The translations under genes and the position numbers were made by a program. The notes under the pieces are model-generated. The model was given only the letters and a program-made list of their open reading frames with translations, was not told the DNA's origin and did not search any database. Positions 28,185-36,956 of a stretch of DNA of 64,000 nucleotides are shown piece by piece. Origin of the DNA: Planctomycetota bacterium (GTDB lineage Bacteria > Planctomycetota > Phycisphaerae > UBA1845); contig JAJRPG010000082.1 of the NCBI GenBank assembly GCA_024280855.1, positions 32,391-96,390 on the forward strand, read 5' to 3'. Every line of letters begins with the position of its first letter. Position 1 is the first letter of the stretch.

Positions 28185-29273
28185 CTATGGCGCGAGTATT
28201 TCGTCGAAGTATAACTGCGGGTCTTGAATAACGGTGGTGAACACTTCGTCGCCTCGGCCTACATCCAACGCTATTTGACTTCGCTGAAATTGCAATTGAC
28301 GCTGAATCGCAAAGCTCGGAGACGACGACATGATACCGTCCAACGCGGTATGATTCAGGCCTAGCAGATGGCCAATTTCGTGCGCGCCGCTTAGGGCGAG
28401 GGCGTTGATGATGTTGTTCGTAGAATTGATAATTAACCCGGCATTGCATGTGCCCGTGCCTCGAAAACTGCCGACGTAAACTATGGCGTTGTCAGCTAAC
28501 TCTTGGTTGCCAGCATCCACGCGAACCGTATCGGAAAGCACCTCTCCGAACACGACAATGTCTGAACAGCCAACGACTTCCAGCGCGTCCAATTCGTCAC
28601 CGTCTGCGAGCATACGTTGGCCACTGATGGTCAAAGTTGAAAACGGCGTTTGTGGCGTATCGTCTGGGCCAAACAACGTGACACCCGTCCCGTCATAAAT
28701 TTGCTGAATACGGGAGAGTAGCTCGTCGCGAACCGTTGACTGAATCGATGAGAGAAATTCCATTGATTCTGTATCGCCTGCTTCTCCTTCAGCGTCTGGA
28801 TCAAACAATCCATCGACTAGAAAATCCGTATCAAAAACGATTTGTATACGCTGGCTTGGCAGTGCTGGCACGGCGATTGAATTCGTAGCGGCTTCGATGG
28901 TAGCTGTAGCTTGACTACCAATTAGTGCGTCAACGAACAGAAATAATTCGCCATCTTCGCGCACGACATGCGTAAACATTTCGTTGACAGGCCCGCCGCT
29001 AATAATGACACCCGCACTTGCTTGTAATGCGTCTGGCTTAAGAAGATATACCGCGCGTACTTCATCAGAAGTAACTTCGATACTCAACAATTCGCCCGCG
29101 CTACGCATGCCTAATCGTGAGATTTCAGCGGCTAAGCTTTGCGAGGTTCCATCTGTATTAAGCTGTGGGCCATCAGCAAACGGATCAAATGTATCTCCAG
29201 ATGACACATTGCAGGATGAGACGCCGCAAAGCAGCGCGGTGCAAACTGAACTTAAAAGAATCAACTGCTTCAC
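28185..29273 (-). CDS. Metzincin-type zinc metalloprotease lipoprotein
   Basis: A 362-residue protein with a lipoprotein signal (MKQLILLSSVCTALLCGVSSC, Cys21). The zinc site is HEIGHLLGLNH (His298, His302, His308, with Glu299 catalytic), followed by a Met-turn-like DGIMSSSP at about 313-319, which is the metzincin pattern. The preceding 270 residues are not recognisable. It should cut proteins in the periplasm or at the surface. Its ATG overlaps the preceding gene's stop by 4 bases (ATGA), so the two are translationally coupled in a three-gene unit headed by the kinase at 32556. Confidence 0.8.
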   Translation of the reverse strand: MKQLILLSSVCTALLCGVSSCNVSSGDTFDPFADGPQLNTDGTSQSLAAEISRLGMRSAGELLSIEVTSDEVRAVYLLKPDALQASAGVIISGGPVNEMFTHVVREDGELFLFVDALIGSQATATIEAATNSIAVPALPSQRIQIVFDTDFLVDGLFDPDAEGEAGDTESMEFLSSIQSTVRDELLSRIQQIYDGTGVTLFGPDDTPQTPFSTLTISGQRMLADGDELDALEVVGCSDIVVFGEVLSDTVRVDAGNQELADNAIVYVGSFRGTGTCNAGLIINSTNNIINALALSGAHEIGHLLGLNHTALDGIMSSSPSFAIQRQLQFQRSQIALDVGRGDEVFTTVIQDPQLYFDEILAP

Positions 29274-30151
29274 GGACTCACCTCAGCTATGAAAGTAATG
29301 TTGTCGATCGGCGATTCTACCGTTACCGCTACTGGGCGAAACAGCAAATCGTCTGCAAATACTTCTACCCAATACGCGCCGGGGGGACGATCGAAAGAAA
29401 AATTACCGGCCGCGTCGGTCGTGACAATGGCGATTGGCGCGTCGTAACAACAAGCTGTGGCATCCTCCACATCGGTCGGGCCACCTGAGTTTATGTTACA
29501 ACAAGCTGGATCATTATCGCCTCGACGCACGCGCGTCCGCAATAGTACGCCGACCCCTTCAAGACCAGTTCCGTCGGCCATCACCACGCGACCTGACAGG
29601 CTGGCGTTTTCTAAAAGATCCGGCAAAGGATTAAGCGGCTCTAGCGTGTTACCTGTAAATGTGCCATCCTGTTCGCCATCTAATTCCTGGGCAAACTTGA
29701 GTATACCCTCACCTTCTTCGGAATCTCGAAGGACGATGGTATATGAAGAAGCCACGACAACTTCACAGGCCAGGATGTCCAGCAGCTCAGCGGAGGCGAC
29801 AGGCGTAGGGGCAACTTCTTCCATATCATCCAGGCCAATGGGCAGGTCTTCGTTGAGACGCTTATATAAGTGTACACGAATGTCAAAACGATTTGGGCAC
29901 CCGCCCGTTTCTGGGAAAATGTTGATAAATCTTTCACGCAACAAAGCGCCCGGAGCAATCAACTTAGATTGAAAATCAAATGCGCTGCCCTCTGATGCGG
30001 TATCAGGTCTTAAACCCATCGTGACGTACCAACGCGATGACGTGTTGACGATCAAAAACTCTGTCTCAACTGGCAACACGATTGAAGGCGTAGTGCCACA
30101 TGATAGGCACAGTGGTAGCATCATCATGAAAATCCCACAGGCTCGCCTCAC
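29270..30151 (-). CDS. Surface lipoprotein with carboxypeptidase-regulatory-like domain
   Basis: A 293-residue protein. The leader MRRACGIFMMMLPLCLSC has a lipobox-like end. The C-terminal third (about 185-290) has a CarboxypepD_reg/SdrB-like beta-sandwich pattern: LSGRVVMADGTGLEGVGVLLRT, then ATTDAAGNFSFDRPPGAYWVEV. An insert with two CC pairs (DPACCNINS, ATACCYDAP) interrupts it. The first half has no assignment. It overlaps its neighbours by 4 bases on each side (ATGA), linking it to the kinase-FGE gene and the metzincin. Confidence 0.72.
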   Translation of the reverse strand: MRRACGIFMMMLPLCLSCGTTPSIVLPVETEFLIVNTSSRWYVTMGLRPDTASEGSAFDFQSKLIAPGALLRERFINIFPETGGCPNRFDIRVHLYKRLNEDLPIGLDDMEEVAPTPVASAELLDILACEVVVASSYTIVLRDSEEGEGILKFAQELDGEQDGTFTGNTLEPLNPLPDLLENASLSGRVVMADGTGLEGVGVLLRTRVRRGDNDPACCNINSGGPTDVEDATACCYDAPIAIVTTDAAGNFSFDRPPGAYWVEVFADDLLFRPVAVTVESPIDNITFIAEVSP

Positions 30152-32556
30152 GGTGTTACTCCCTCTTCTCGAACCATACGAAACGTGCTTTCTGTACCGG
30201 ACTTGTTGGCTGGAATGAAATTACGCTGCGCCGACCGACAGGCCTTAGCGGGTGAATAATTAGCGCCTCCTCGCTGCACAAATCCATTCGGTGACTCGCC
30301 AATCAACGGCGGATCACTATATTTTTCACGGTAGGAAGTTGAACAGATTTCCCACAAATTACCGTGCATATCGAATAAGCCATAGCTATTGGGCATGTGT
30401 AATGACGATTGCAAAGTAACGCCTTCCTGGCCGCCGTGAGTCGCGAAAAATTCGAGATAACGAGAATCCCGGCCATAACTATACGCCCCACCATTCCCGC
30501 TGCGGCAGGCGTATTCCCACTCCGCTTCTGTGGGCAGACGATAGGTTACTCGACTTCCCGAAGCGCTGGACTTTTTGGTTAGCCATTCGCAGTATCTATA
30601 GGCGATGACCGGCGACATGGCCCCCATGGCTCTGTCCGCCGATGCGATGTCGTTATGTGCGGAAGTTTGTTTATGAAGCGAATCTAACAAATTTTTCTCA
30701 ATGGCTGGTGGGAATTTTTCCCGCGAATCGTCATTAGCGAATTTTTGAAATTGAGCGATTGACGTTTCGGTCGTGGCTAACCAAATACTCCGAATTTCTT
30801 CGCCTTGATCCGCACGATCTTCATCTTTCCATCGGCCTAATTCATTTTTATCTGAGCCAGGACTGAAGGACGTCGCAGCAGGTAATTTGACAAAATTCAC
30901 GTCGGCTAATTCATCGCGCATAAATTGGTCGCTATTTTGCGGATCAAGTTTTCGCCCCAAGCGTTTTGAAGCCCACATCGCGGCGTTAATCACGCCAGGG
31001 GTAGAATTTTTCTTCACGGCGCCTGCACAAATTTTCGTCCATTTATCGCCACGGCCAAGTTGGCCAATTAAACACAAAGCTACATATTGCTGCTTTGGTG
31101 AACCGCTTATAGCCATGCCTCCCACGTCGAGGGCGTCTAATAATTTTTGTGGTTCAGGCCAACGTGCGGTACACAATTCCAGCCATTCACCGTTTTTCCA
31201 TAATGCACCATCAGATTTTATGGAAGACCAGAATGCGTCAGGATTAATCCACGGCGACCCTAAAGAACCAAGGGCACGCTCCATGTGAGCGTTAGAAACC
31301 ACATATCGCTGGGTCAAACCTGGGAAGTATCGCTGCACGCCGCTACCCGCGCTATCCATGCGGGATAATCCTTCTGCGGGGTTGGTAGCTATCGTTGCTA
31401 AAATTTGCCCGGCTTGGTTACGATCTAACTCGCGCTGTTTCATAAATGACTGGGCTAAGCCGACTGTTGCGAGCATCGCGGCGAACGTCAGCACAACGAG
31501 AAAAGGGTTTCGTTGTAGAAATTTCTTGGCCCGATACGAACCATTGTGTCGCAAGGGTGAAACCGGGCGTTTCGCCCGCCATGCCTGAAGATCATCCAAC
31601 ACAGCGTTCACGTTATCGTAGCGATCACCAGGATCAGCAGAAACACATTTCGTGATGATAGCTGAGATTTCATAATCAAGGGGCTTGCTTCCAGCCTGAA
31701 ATGATGAGGGTAAAGTTTGCGTTCTTACTATATCTCGATACACATCCAGCCTTGCACCTAAATCAGCAGCGTCTGCCACTCTGCGCCGGTTTTCATCGGT
31801 GGCGTGAGGCGGTCGACCGGTGAGAATTGCTAAAGCTGACGCACCTAATGCGTAAATATCCCATCGCACATCCGGCTGCACGATGCGTCCTGGCTCAAGA
31901 GGAATAGCTTGTTCCGGAGCCATGAAAAATAGTGTGCCCAGTGAAGCGGCGGACTCGGTGAACACACGCGATTGCCCGAAATCCGCCAGTCGAATAGTTC
32001 CTCGTTCATCCATTAGCACATTGGCTGGCTTGAGGTCGCAATGAATCAGGCCCTTGCCATGTACATATTGAAGTGCAGAACATATTTGCTCCATCCAAGA
32101 CATCGCTTTGTGGACGGGGACGCCTTGCTCATTGACAATGGCATCATCTAATGACCCGCCGTTCATCATGTCCATGACGTAAAAAGGTGGGTCTGCGGAT
32201 AAGTTGGCGTCTAGCAAAGTGATGACATTGGCGTGGTTATCAAGCTTGGCTAATCTTTCTACTTCACGTTGGAGGAATATCCAGTCCGACCCGCTTCGCC
32301 GCGTAAAGACCTTAACTGCGACTTCTTTACTCGTGCTTTCCTGCCAGCCGCGCCAGACTTTTCCATAGCCTCCTTCGCCCTCTTCAGTCGTTAATATATA
32401 ACCGCGCAGAATTGGGGCGATGCTATTTTGCTTGGCGTCTAAAGGAATAGACCGCTTGCCAGAAGCTTTGACTGCTTCCTCCGGCTGAACCTCGGTAGCG
32501 AAGTCGCGGGAGTCGTCTATCAATTGTGAATCGTCGTGTTCGCCATCACTCATCAT
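30148..32556 (-). CDS. Membrane Ser/Thr protein kinase fused to FGE-sulfatase (SUMF1-like) domain
   Basis: An 802-residue protein. Kinase domain at about 53-310: Gly loop GEGGYGKVW, Lys82 (VAVK), catalytic loop HCDLKPANV at 172-180 and DFG at 192-194. HCD replaces HRD, so it is a non-RD kinase. One TM segment follows at about 350 (FLVVLTFAAMLATVGLA). The outer part ends in a formylglycine-generating-enzyme-like domain (YRLPTEAEWEYACRSG, YGLFDMHGNLWEIC, RGGANYSPAKACRS...FRMV). In such bacterial fusions the FGE fold is generally a ligand-binding or effector module; I see no obvious catalytic Cys pair. It heads the operon with two surface lipoproteins, which may be its targets or sensors. Confidence 0.9.
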   Translation of the reverse strand: MMSDGEHDDSQLIDDSRDFATEVQPEEAVKASGKRSIPLDAKQNSIAPILRGYILTTEEGEGGYGKVWRGWQESTSKEVAVKVFTRRSGSDWIFLQREVERLAKLDNHANVITLLDANLSADPPFYVMDMMNGGSLDDAIVNEQGVPVHKAMSWMEQICSALQYVHGKGLIHCDLKPANVLMDERGTIRLADFGQSRVFTESAASLGTLFFMAPEQAIPLEPGRIVQPDVRWDIYALGASALAILTGRPPHATDENRRRVADAADLGARLDVYRDIVRTQTLPSSFQAGSKPLDYEISAIITKCVSADPGDRYDNVNAVLDDLQAWRAKRPVSPLRHNGSYRAKKFLQRNPFLVVLTFAAMLATVGLAQSFMKQRELDRNQAGQILATIATNPAEGLSRMDSAGSGVQRYFPGLTQRYVVSNAHMERALGSLGSPWINPDAFWSSIKSDGALWKNGEWLELCTARWPEPQKLLDALDVGGMAISGSPKQQYVALCLIGQLGRGDKWTKICAGAVKKNSTPGVINAAMWASKRLGRKLDPQNSDQFMRDELADVNFVKLPAATSFSPGSDKNELGRWKDEDRADQGEEIRSIWLATTETSIAQFQKFANDDSREKFPPAIEKNLLDSLHKQTSAHNDIASADRAMGAMSPVIAYRYCEWLTKKSSASGSRVTYRLPTEAEWEYACRSGNGGAYSYGRDSRYLEFFATHGGQEGVTLQSSLHMPNSYGLFDMHGNLWEICSTSYREKYSDPPLIGESPNGFVQRGGANYSPAKACRSAQRNFIPANKSGTESTFRMVREEGVTP

Positions 32557-32771
32557 TTTACCTCGCTAACGGACTGAGTACGCGACTAGCTGCCATCTCT
32601 TAATTTTTTTGACGCACTCTATCATATCTATACCAGTCGCTAAATGTCCACTTAAAATTTTGACGTCTATATTTATCAACTCAAAGAAAATATCCGCCCT
32701 GACGCCTGTAATCAGCGATTCGATGATTCGTGGGCTACCTACGGTCTCGTCGTTTCAACATTGTAGTAGCG

Positions 32772-33659
32772 TCACAAATCTCCGTCGAACAGCACATATC
32801 GGTGATGCGACTGCGCTAACCCATTAAATTCTTGGTCAACAAACTGGAATTCTGGTGAATCCCACACGTCTTCATAATGATACAACATCATTTTTTTACG
32901 CAGGGATTGATCCAGCTCTCGCAGCTCATCAATACGGGCATGGACTGTAATTGGCGAATTTACCAACTGGCAATCATGGAATATGACATCAGCCTGCTCC
33001 ATCAATGATCCAAGGCCTTCCATGTCAATGCGTGTGTCACCGGAATACATGACGGATCGGCGGGTATTTTTATCAATAATCATCAAACCGCAACTGGGCC
33101 AATCGTACTTCGACTGCACACGGATATGGTCCGTGGGGAAGACGCGAAACTCATAACGATCTCCCATAGTAAAAGCAATGCTGCTACCATCTACCGTCAC
33201 AGGGCTGAGCTGAAAATAATCTTCAAGTGTTGCCCTGCGTCCGACTTGTGCGCCCAAGCCACCTTCGAGCGAATGCGACCATAAATCTGCCAATATTTCC
33301 GGTGTGCTAATCAACTCCGGGCGATGCGCCTCGCCTGTTATTGGGTCGGCAAACTTGTAATGGTTTAATAAAGATAATTCCTCTAGCCCGCCTATATGGT
33401 CAGCATGTAAATGGGTGATGAACACGCGATTTATAGCGCGGTAGTTTATTTGCCCGTCGGCCCCCAAGTAAGCATGAGTCGATAGATTCTTCAGGGTATC
33501 GAATGACCTTGGGCCTGTAGTACCAAAATCGATGAGCAGCGTTTCCTTCGGCGCATCCCCAATACCCGGGGACTGCGACCATAATTCGATGAGTGCGTTA
33601 GACTGAAAATTTCGCTTGGCAAAGGCGGAACCAACGCCAAGAAAAGTAAGTGTCAACAT
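32772..33659 (-). CDS. Metallo-beta-lactamase-fold hydrolase (RNase Z-like)
   Basis: A 295-residue protein: N-terminal LTFLGVGSAFAKRNFQSNALIE, metal motif THLHADHIGGLEEL (about 82-95), and later MYSGDTRIDM and VIFHDCQL, which complete a two-metal site of the RNase Z-like branch. It starts at ATG 33659 with AGGAG 8 bases upstream. Substrate unknown. Because it adjoins an adenylate cyclase and CNB proteins, a cyclic-nucleotide phosphodiesterase role is conceivable, but the class II PDE signature HxHLDH is not matched (HLHADH), so this stays a guess. Confidence 0.85.
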   Translation of the reverse strand: MLTLTFLGVGSAFAKRNFQSNALIELWSQSPGIGDAPKETLLIDFGTTGPRSFDTLKNLSTHAYLGADGQINYRAINRVFITHLHADHIGGLEELSLLNHYKFADPITGEAHRPELISTPEILADLWSHSLEGGLGAQVGRRATLEDYFQLSPVTVDGSSIAFTMGDRYEFRVFPTDHIRVQSKYDWPSCGLMIIDKNTRRSVMYSGDTRIDMEGLGSLMEQADVIFHDCQLVNSPITVHARIDELRELDQSLRKKMMLYHYEDVWDSPEFQFVDQEFNGLAQSHHRYVLFDGDL

Positions 33660-33714
33660 ATAGACACTCCTGAATAACTAGAAAGACATTCCATGCTAAT
33701 ATGCGTCTGCCACA

Positions 33715-35352
33715 TCACGAGGCCTCATTCGTAGAAGTACTGGCCAACGACGAACGCTCTCGGTCGTCCGAGTCAACCATAACTCGATCTCGAAACGCGC
33801 GAAAACTGCCGGCTAACTGTTGAAAATCTTTCCGAGCAAACATGACAACGTCTACCGCACCAATACAACGAACCGTAGCTGTCCGCTTTGTATCCTTTAA
33901 CAGGGCGATTTCTCCGAAGGAATCACCAGCGCACAGGGTGGCTAATAATTGCGTAGCACCTTCTGAATCCTCTAGCAAAACTTCTACGCTTCCGGATTCG
34001 ATGATATAAAATTTATCCCCAATTTCACCCTGCCTGATAATCGTCTCGCCCTCGCGGAAGTGGGCACGCTGCAACTGCTTTGTGCGGTCCACCTTAATCA
34101 TAGCTATGTCTTTGGGGAAAAATATGTCGAGCGTCCAATCAATACCGACGCGTATTTTGCAGCGAAGACCGGGAAGCTTCATCAAATAAACGGAACGCCA
34201 GAGAATCCAAGCTAAAATGCCACTAAGATTTATACCGAAAACATGGGCTACGCCGCAACGATGCCCGACGACAGCTAACTGACCTAACCCGCCGAACGAA
34301 AACGGCTTCACAGGCTGGTTTCTAATCGTGGCCAAAACATTGCCAGCACAAACTTTTCCCTGACGCATGGCATATTGCGCGGTTGGGGCACAATATCCGC
34401 CACTGGAAACGTCGGGTACTAACGCATTATCCCCCAACGCCCATACGTTGGCATGATCTTTAACACGCAAACAATCGTCAACAAGTATACGCCCGCGTTC
34501 TTGTGGCAATGAAGACTTTGCGATTAGAGGATGAGGCGCGTTTCCTATTGAACATATCACGGTATCAGTTTGAATCATGTCTCCGTTAGACAATACAACG
34601 CCAGCGGGAGTAGCCTCTTTGACGCGAGCGCCCAGAATAATCTCCACGCCTCGGTCACGCATTTTTCGTTCGGCAAAACGGGCTAACTTTTCGCCCAGTT
34701 CATTCAAAATACGATCGCGTGAATGAACGAGAATCACACGCGCGCCGCAAGCCCTAGCTCGCGGGTAGTACTTCGTCACAGACTTAACCATGTCATTGAT
34801 TTCAGCGATAGTTTCCACACCACTAAAGCCGCCGCCGACCGCGACGAAGGTCAAAGCGCTGCGACGGACCTGCTCGTCATCCTCTAAGTCAGCTTGCTCA
34901 AGCTTACTTAGAACATGGTTACGCAAATGAAACGCATCGCCCAAAGTCTTTATGGGAAGCGAATGCTCGCTCATGCCGGGCATACGCGATAAATCCATCG
35001 CCAAGCCCAGGCCCAGGATAAGATGGTCGTATGGAAGGCAAAAAAGACGTCGCGCATCCTGCCCCTCCAGGCACACTGTTTCATTTTCCAAATCTATACT
35101 AAGGACAGTAGCACAGTGAACATGAACATGCGGACATAACATCCGCACGGGGTTAATAATGTGACTAGGTTCCAAACCGCAGGCAACGACAGCTGGCAAC
35201 AATGGCTGAAACACGAAGTAATTTTCGGTGCTAACCAAATGCACTTCTACTGATGGGTCATGCCTGGTCTGCTTTCCTAGCGCCCGCGCTGCGGCTATAC
35301 CCGCAAAACCGCCGCCAAGAATGACAATACGAGTTGGTTTATTTTCAGCCAT
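33715..35352 (-). CDS. NDH-2-like NADH:quinone oxidoreductase fused to a cyclic-nucleotide-binding domain
   Basis: About 545 residues. The N-terminal two-dinucleotide-binding flavoprotein has IVILGGGFAGIAAARAL (FAD), VAVGGGFSGVETIAEI (NADH) and GDNALVPD, the pattern of type II NADH dehydrogenases that pass electrons from NADH to quinone without proton pumping. From about 425 a CNB domain follows (FREGETIIRQGEIGDKFYIIESGSVEV), whose phosphate-binding cassette FGEIALLKDTKRTATV retains Glu and Arg. The fusion suggests activity set by cAMP or cGMP. Start is ATG 35352; a TTG at 35358 with AGGT upstream is also possible. It lies between the hydrolase and the 5-heme cytochrome. Confidence 0.9.
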   Translation of the reverse strand: MAENKPTRIVILGGGFAGIAAARALGKQTRHDPSVEVHLVSTENYFVFQPLLPAVVACGLEPSHIINPVRMLCPHVHVHCATVLSIDLENETVCLEGQDARRLFCLPYDHLILGLGLAMDLSRMPGMSEHSLPIKTLGDAFHLRNHVLSKLEQADLEDDEQVRRSALTFVAVGGGFSGVETIAEINDMVKSVTKYYPRARACGARVILVHSRDRILNELGEKLARFAERKMRDRGVEIILGARVKEATPAGVVLSNGDMIQTDTVICSIGNAPHPLIAKSSLPQERGRILVDDCLRVKDHANVWALGDNALVPDVSSGGYCAPTAQYAMRQGKVCAGNVLATIRNQPVKPFSFGGLGQLAVVGHRCGVAHVFGINLSGILAWILWRSVYLMKLPGLRCKIRVGIDWTLDIFFPKDIAMIKVDRTKQLQRAHFREGETIIRQGEIGDKFYIIESGSVEVLLEDSEGATQLLATLCAGDSFGEIALLKDTKRTATVRCIGAVDVVMFARKDFQQLAGSFRAFRDRVMVDSDDRERSSLASTSTNEAS

Positions 35353-35404
35353 AAGCAAGTTACACAGACCTAAACATTCGAATACAAATTACAAACTGCG
35401 AGCA

Positions 35405-36892
35405 TTACTTTTTAGGTAACGTCGCACCAAAATCCGCTAACAAAGATGACATTTTCCTGGCATCGTAATACTCTGGCAAAGGGACATCGTTATCGTCGCT
35501 GACCAACTTATTCATAGCCAGTATGCTCGCCGTCGCAGCTTGGCCTGACTTATCAGCATTTCGCGTTTTAGGGAACGCGGCAAAATATAATGCGTTCACG
35601 GCAAAGACGGCTTGATTAGCCGCATTAAATCCTCTTGCCGAAATATATTCCCGATCCTTGGAAATCGCATGCAAAATAGCCAGCGTCTGCGTTCTATCAA
35701 ATTTATTTACCGCAACCTTTGCCACCAATTTCTCAGCGGTCTTACGCAATACGTCCGCAGATTGAGCGACGGCTGCGCGGTCCATACTCGATAATGAAAG
35801 TGATTGTAGTAATCGCGCGGCACTCTTCTGCGCAGCTTCAAAATCATTGGGCAGATAGAGACGCACCAACGATCGGCACATCGACCAATTCACCTCGTCC
35901 CAAGTAGGCTCCCCCCGCTGCCCAATAAAACCACGTTGCTGCCGCCAATTTAATTGTTTGGTTTTCATATCCAGATTGTGATGGCAGGCGTAGCAATCTA
36001 AAAATGCAAAGTCGATTTTATCACTCCCAGCTGACCATTCAATCATTCTATAAAGTGATTCCCGCAGCGCCACGGCTTGGCCCGTCGCCCAACTACGCAC
36101 ATGAATCCATTCGCCTTCATCTTCAGATAGGAATGAATTTTTTTCTGGCCAATGCTTTGGTACACCGCCTGAATAATAATCCAACTCAAACATCAACGGT
36201 GGATGACCGGCAGCCATCATGTCGTGCGTTACGCGATGGTCTTCTGTACCGACGTGACACGCCATGCACCGCTCCGCACGTCGAGATAAGTCTCTCAGAT
36301 CATAAAACCCCATTTCAGTTCGCTGCTCAGTTGCAAATTCGCTGAAAAACTTCTTGCGATCCTGATGAATATCAGCCCAGCCGTTTCGATCAGTACCTCG
36401 ACCATAACCATGACAAGACTCGCAGCTTACACCATCAGCCGATACAAACCGTGTATCCCTTCGCTCTTTCTCCGGGAAAAGTGCGTGGCAGGAGAGACAC
36501 TCCTTACGACTTACCGCCGTCGCTTCAGGCCCATATAAAAGCTTAGCCATCACGTCTGAGCGTGGGTCTTCCATCAGTCGTTTGTAGGCTATGAAATGCG
36601 GGCCTTTTTCTTGTTGATACCAAATATCCCATTCATTCGCGGCATACTGCTCTCCCGGATTTGGCTTGCCACCGGAATGGCACTTCGTCGCGCAGTTAAC
36701 ATGGCCTCGGGATATAAAATTCACCAGCTTGGAATCAAATTGACGGCGGTACGTTGACGGCGTTTGCTGTAACTGCCCTGATTGTGCGTTAACGGTAGCA
36801 GAACTTGCAGCACTATAGACAGTGATCGCAGCTAACAGGGCTAACCTGCCCGCCCGACGATAAGAATGATAATCAATCTGGTTTTGACTCAT
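35405..36892 (-). CDS. Multiheme c-type cytochrome (cytochrome c554-like), five heme sites
   Basis: About 495 residues from ATG 36892, with an n-region followed by a signal peptide (LALLAAITVYSAASSATVNAQ). Heme-attachment motifs in order: CATKCH (a CX3CH variant), CLSCH, CESCH, CMACH and CYACH. Distal His ligands such as MMAAGHPPLMFEL and GPHFIAYKRLM are typical of the cytochrome c554/hydroxylamine-oxidoreductase-like group. It should be a periplasmic electron carrier. The C-terminal 130 residues lack heme sites and look helical. It lies between the NDH-2-CNB gene and the cyclase. Confidence 0.88.
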   Translation of the reverse strand: MSQNQIDYHSYRRAGRLALLAAITVYSAASSATVNAQSGQLQQTPSTYRRQFDSKLVNFISRGHVNCATKCHSGGKPNPGEQYAANEWDIWYQQEKGPHFIAYKRLMEDPRSDVMAKLLYGPEATAVSRKECLSCHALFPEKERRDTRFVSADGVSCESCHGYGRGTDRNGWADIHQDRKKFFSEFATEQRTEMGFYDLRDLSRRAERCMACHVGTEDHRVTHDMMAAGHPPLMFELDYYSGGVPKHWPEKNSFLSEDEGEWIHVRSWATGQAVALRESLYRMIEWSAGSDKIDFAFLDCYACHHNLDMKTKQLNWRQQRGFIGQRGEPTWDEVNWSMCRSLVRLYLPNDFEAAQKSAARLLQSLSLSSMDRAAVAQSADVLRKTAEKLVAKVAVNKFDRTQTLAILHAISKDREYISARGFNAANQAVFAVNALYFAAFPKTRNADKSGQAATASILAMNKLVSDDNDVPLPEYYDARKMSSLLADFGATLPKK

Positions 36893-36956
36893 ACTACTTA
36901 CACCCACCGATAGACTGCGTGATTTTTGTCGTAATAAATACCACAATCATCACGCG

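Noticed and set aside
32772..33659. Naming the metallo-beta-lactamase-fold protein as a cAMP phosphodiesterase
   Set aside because: The metal motif is HLHADH, not the class II PDE signature HxHLDH; only gene neighbourhood suggests it.
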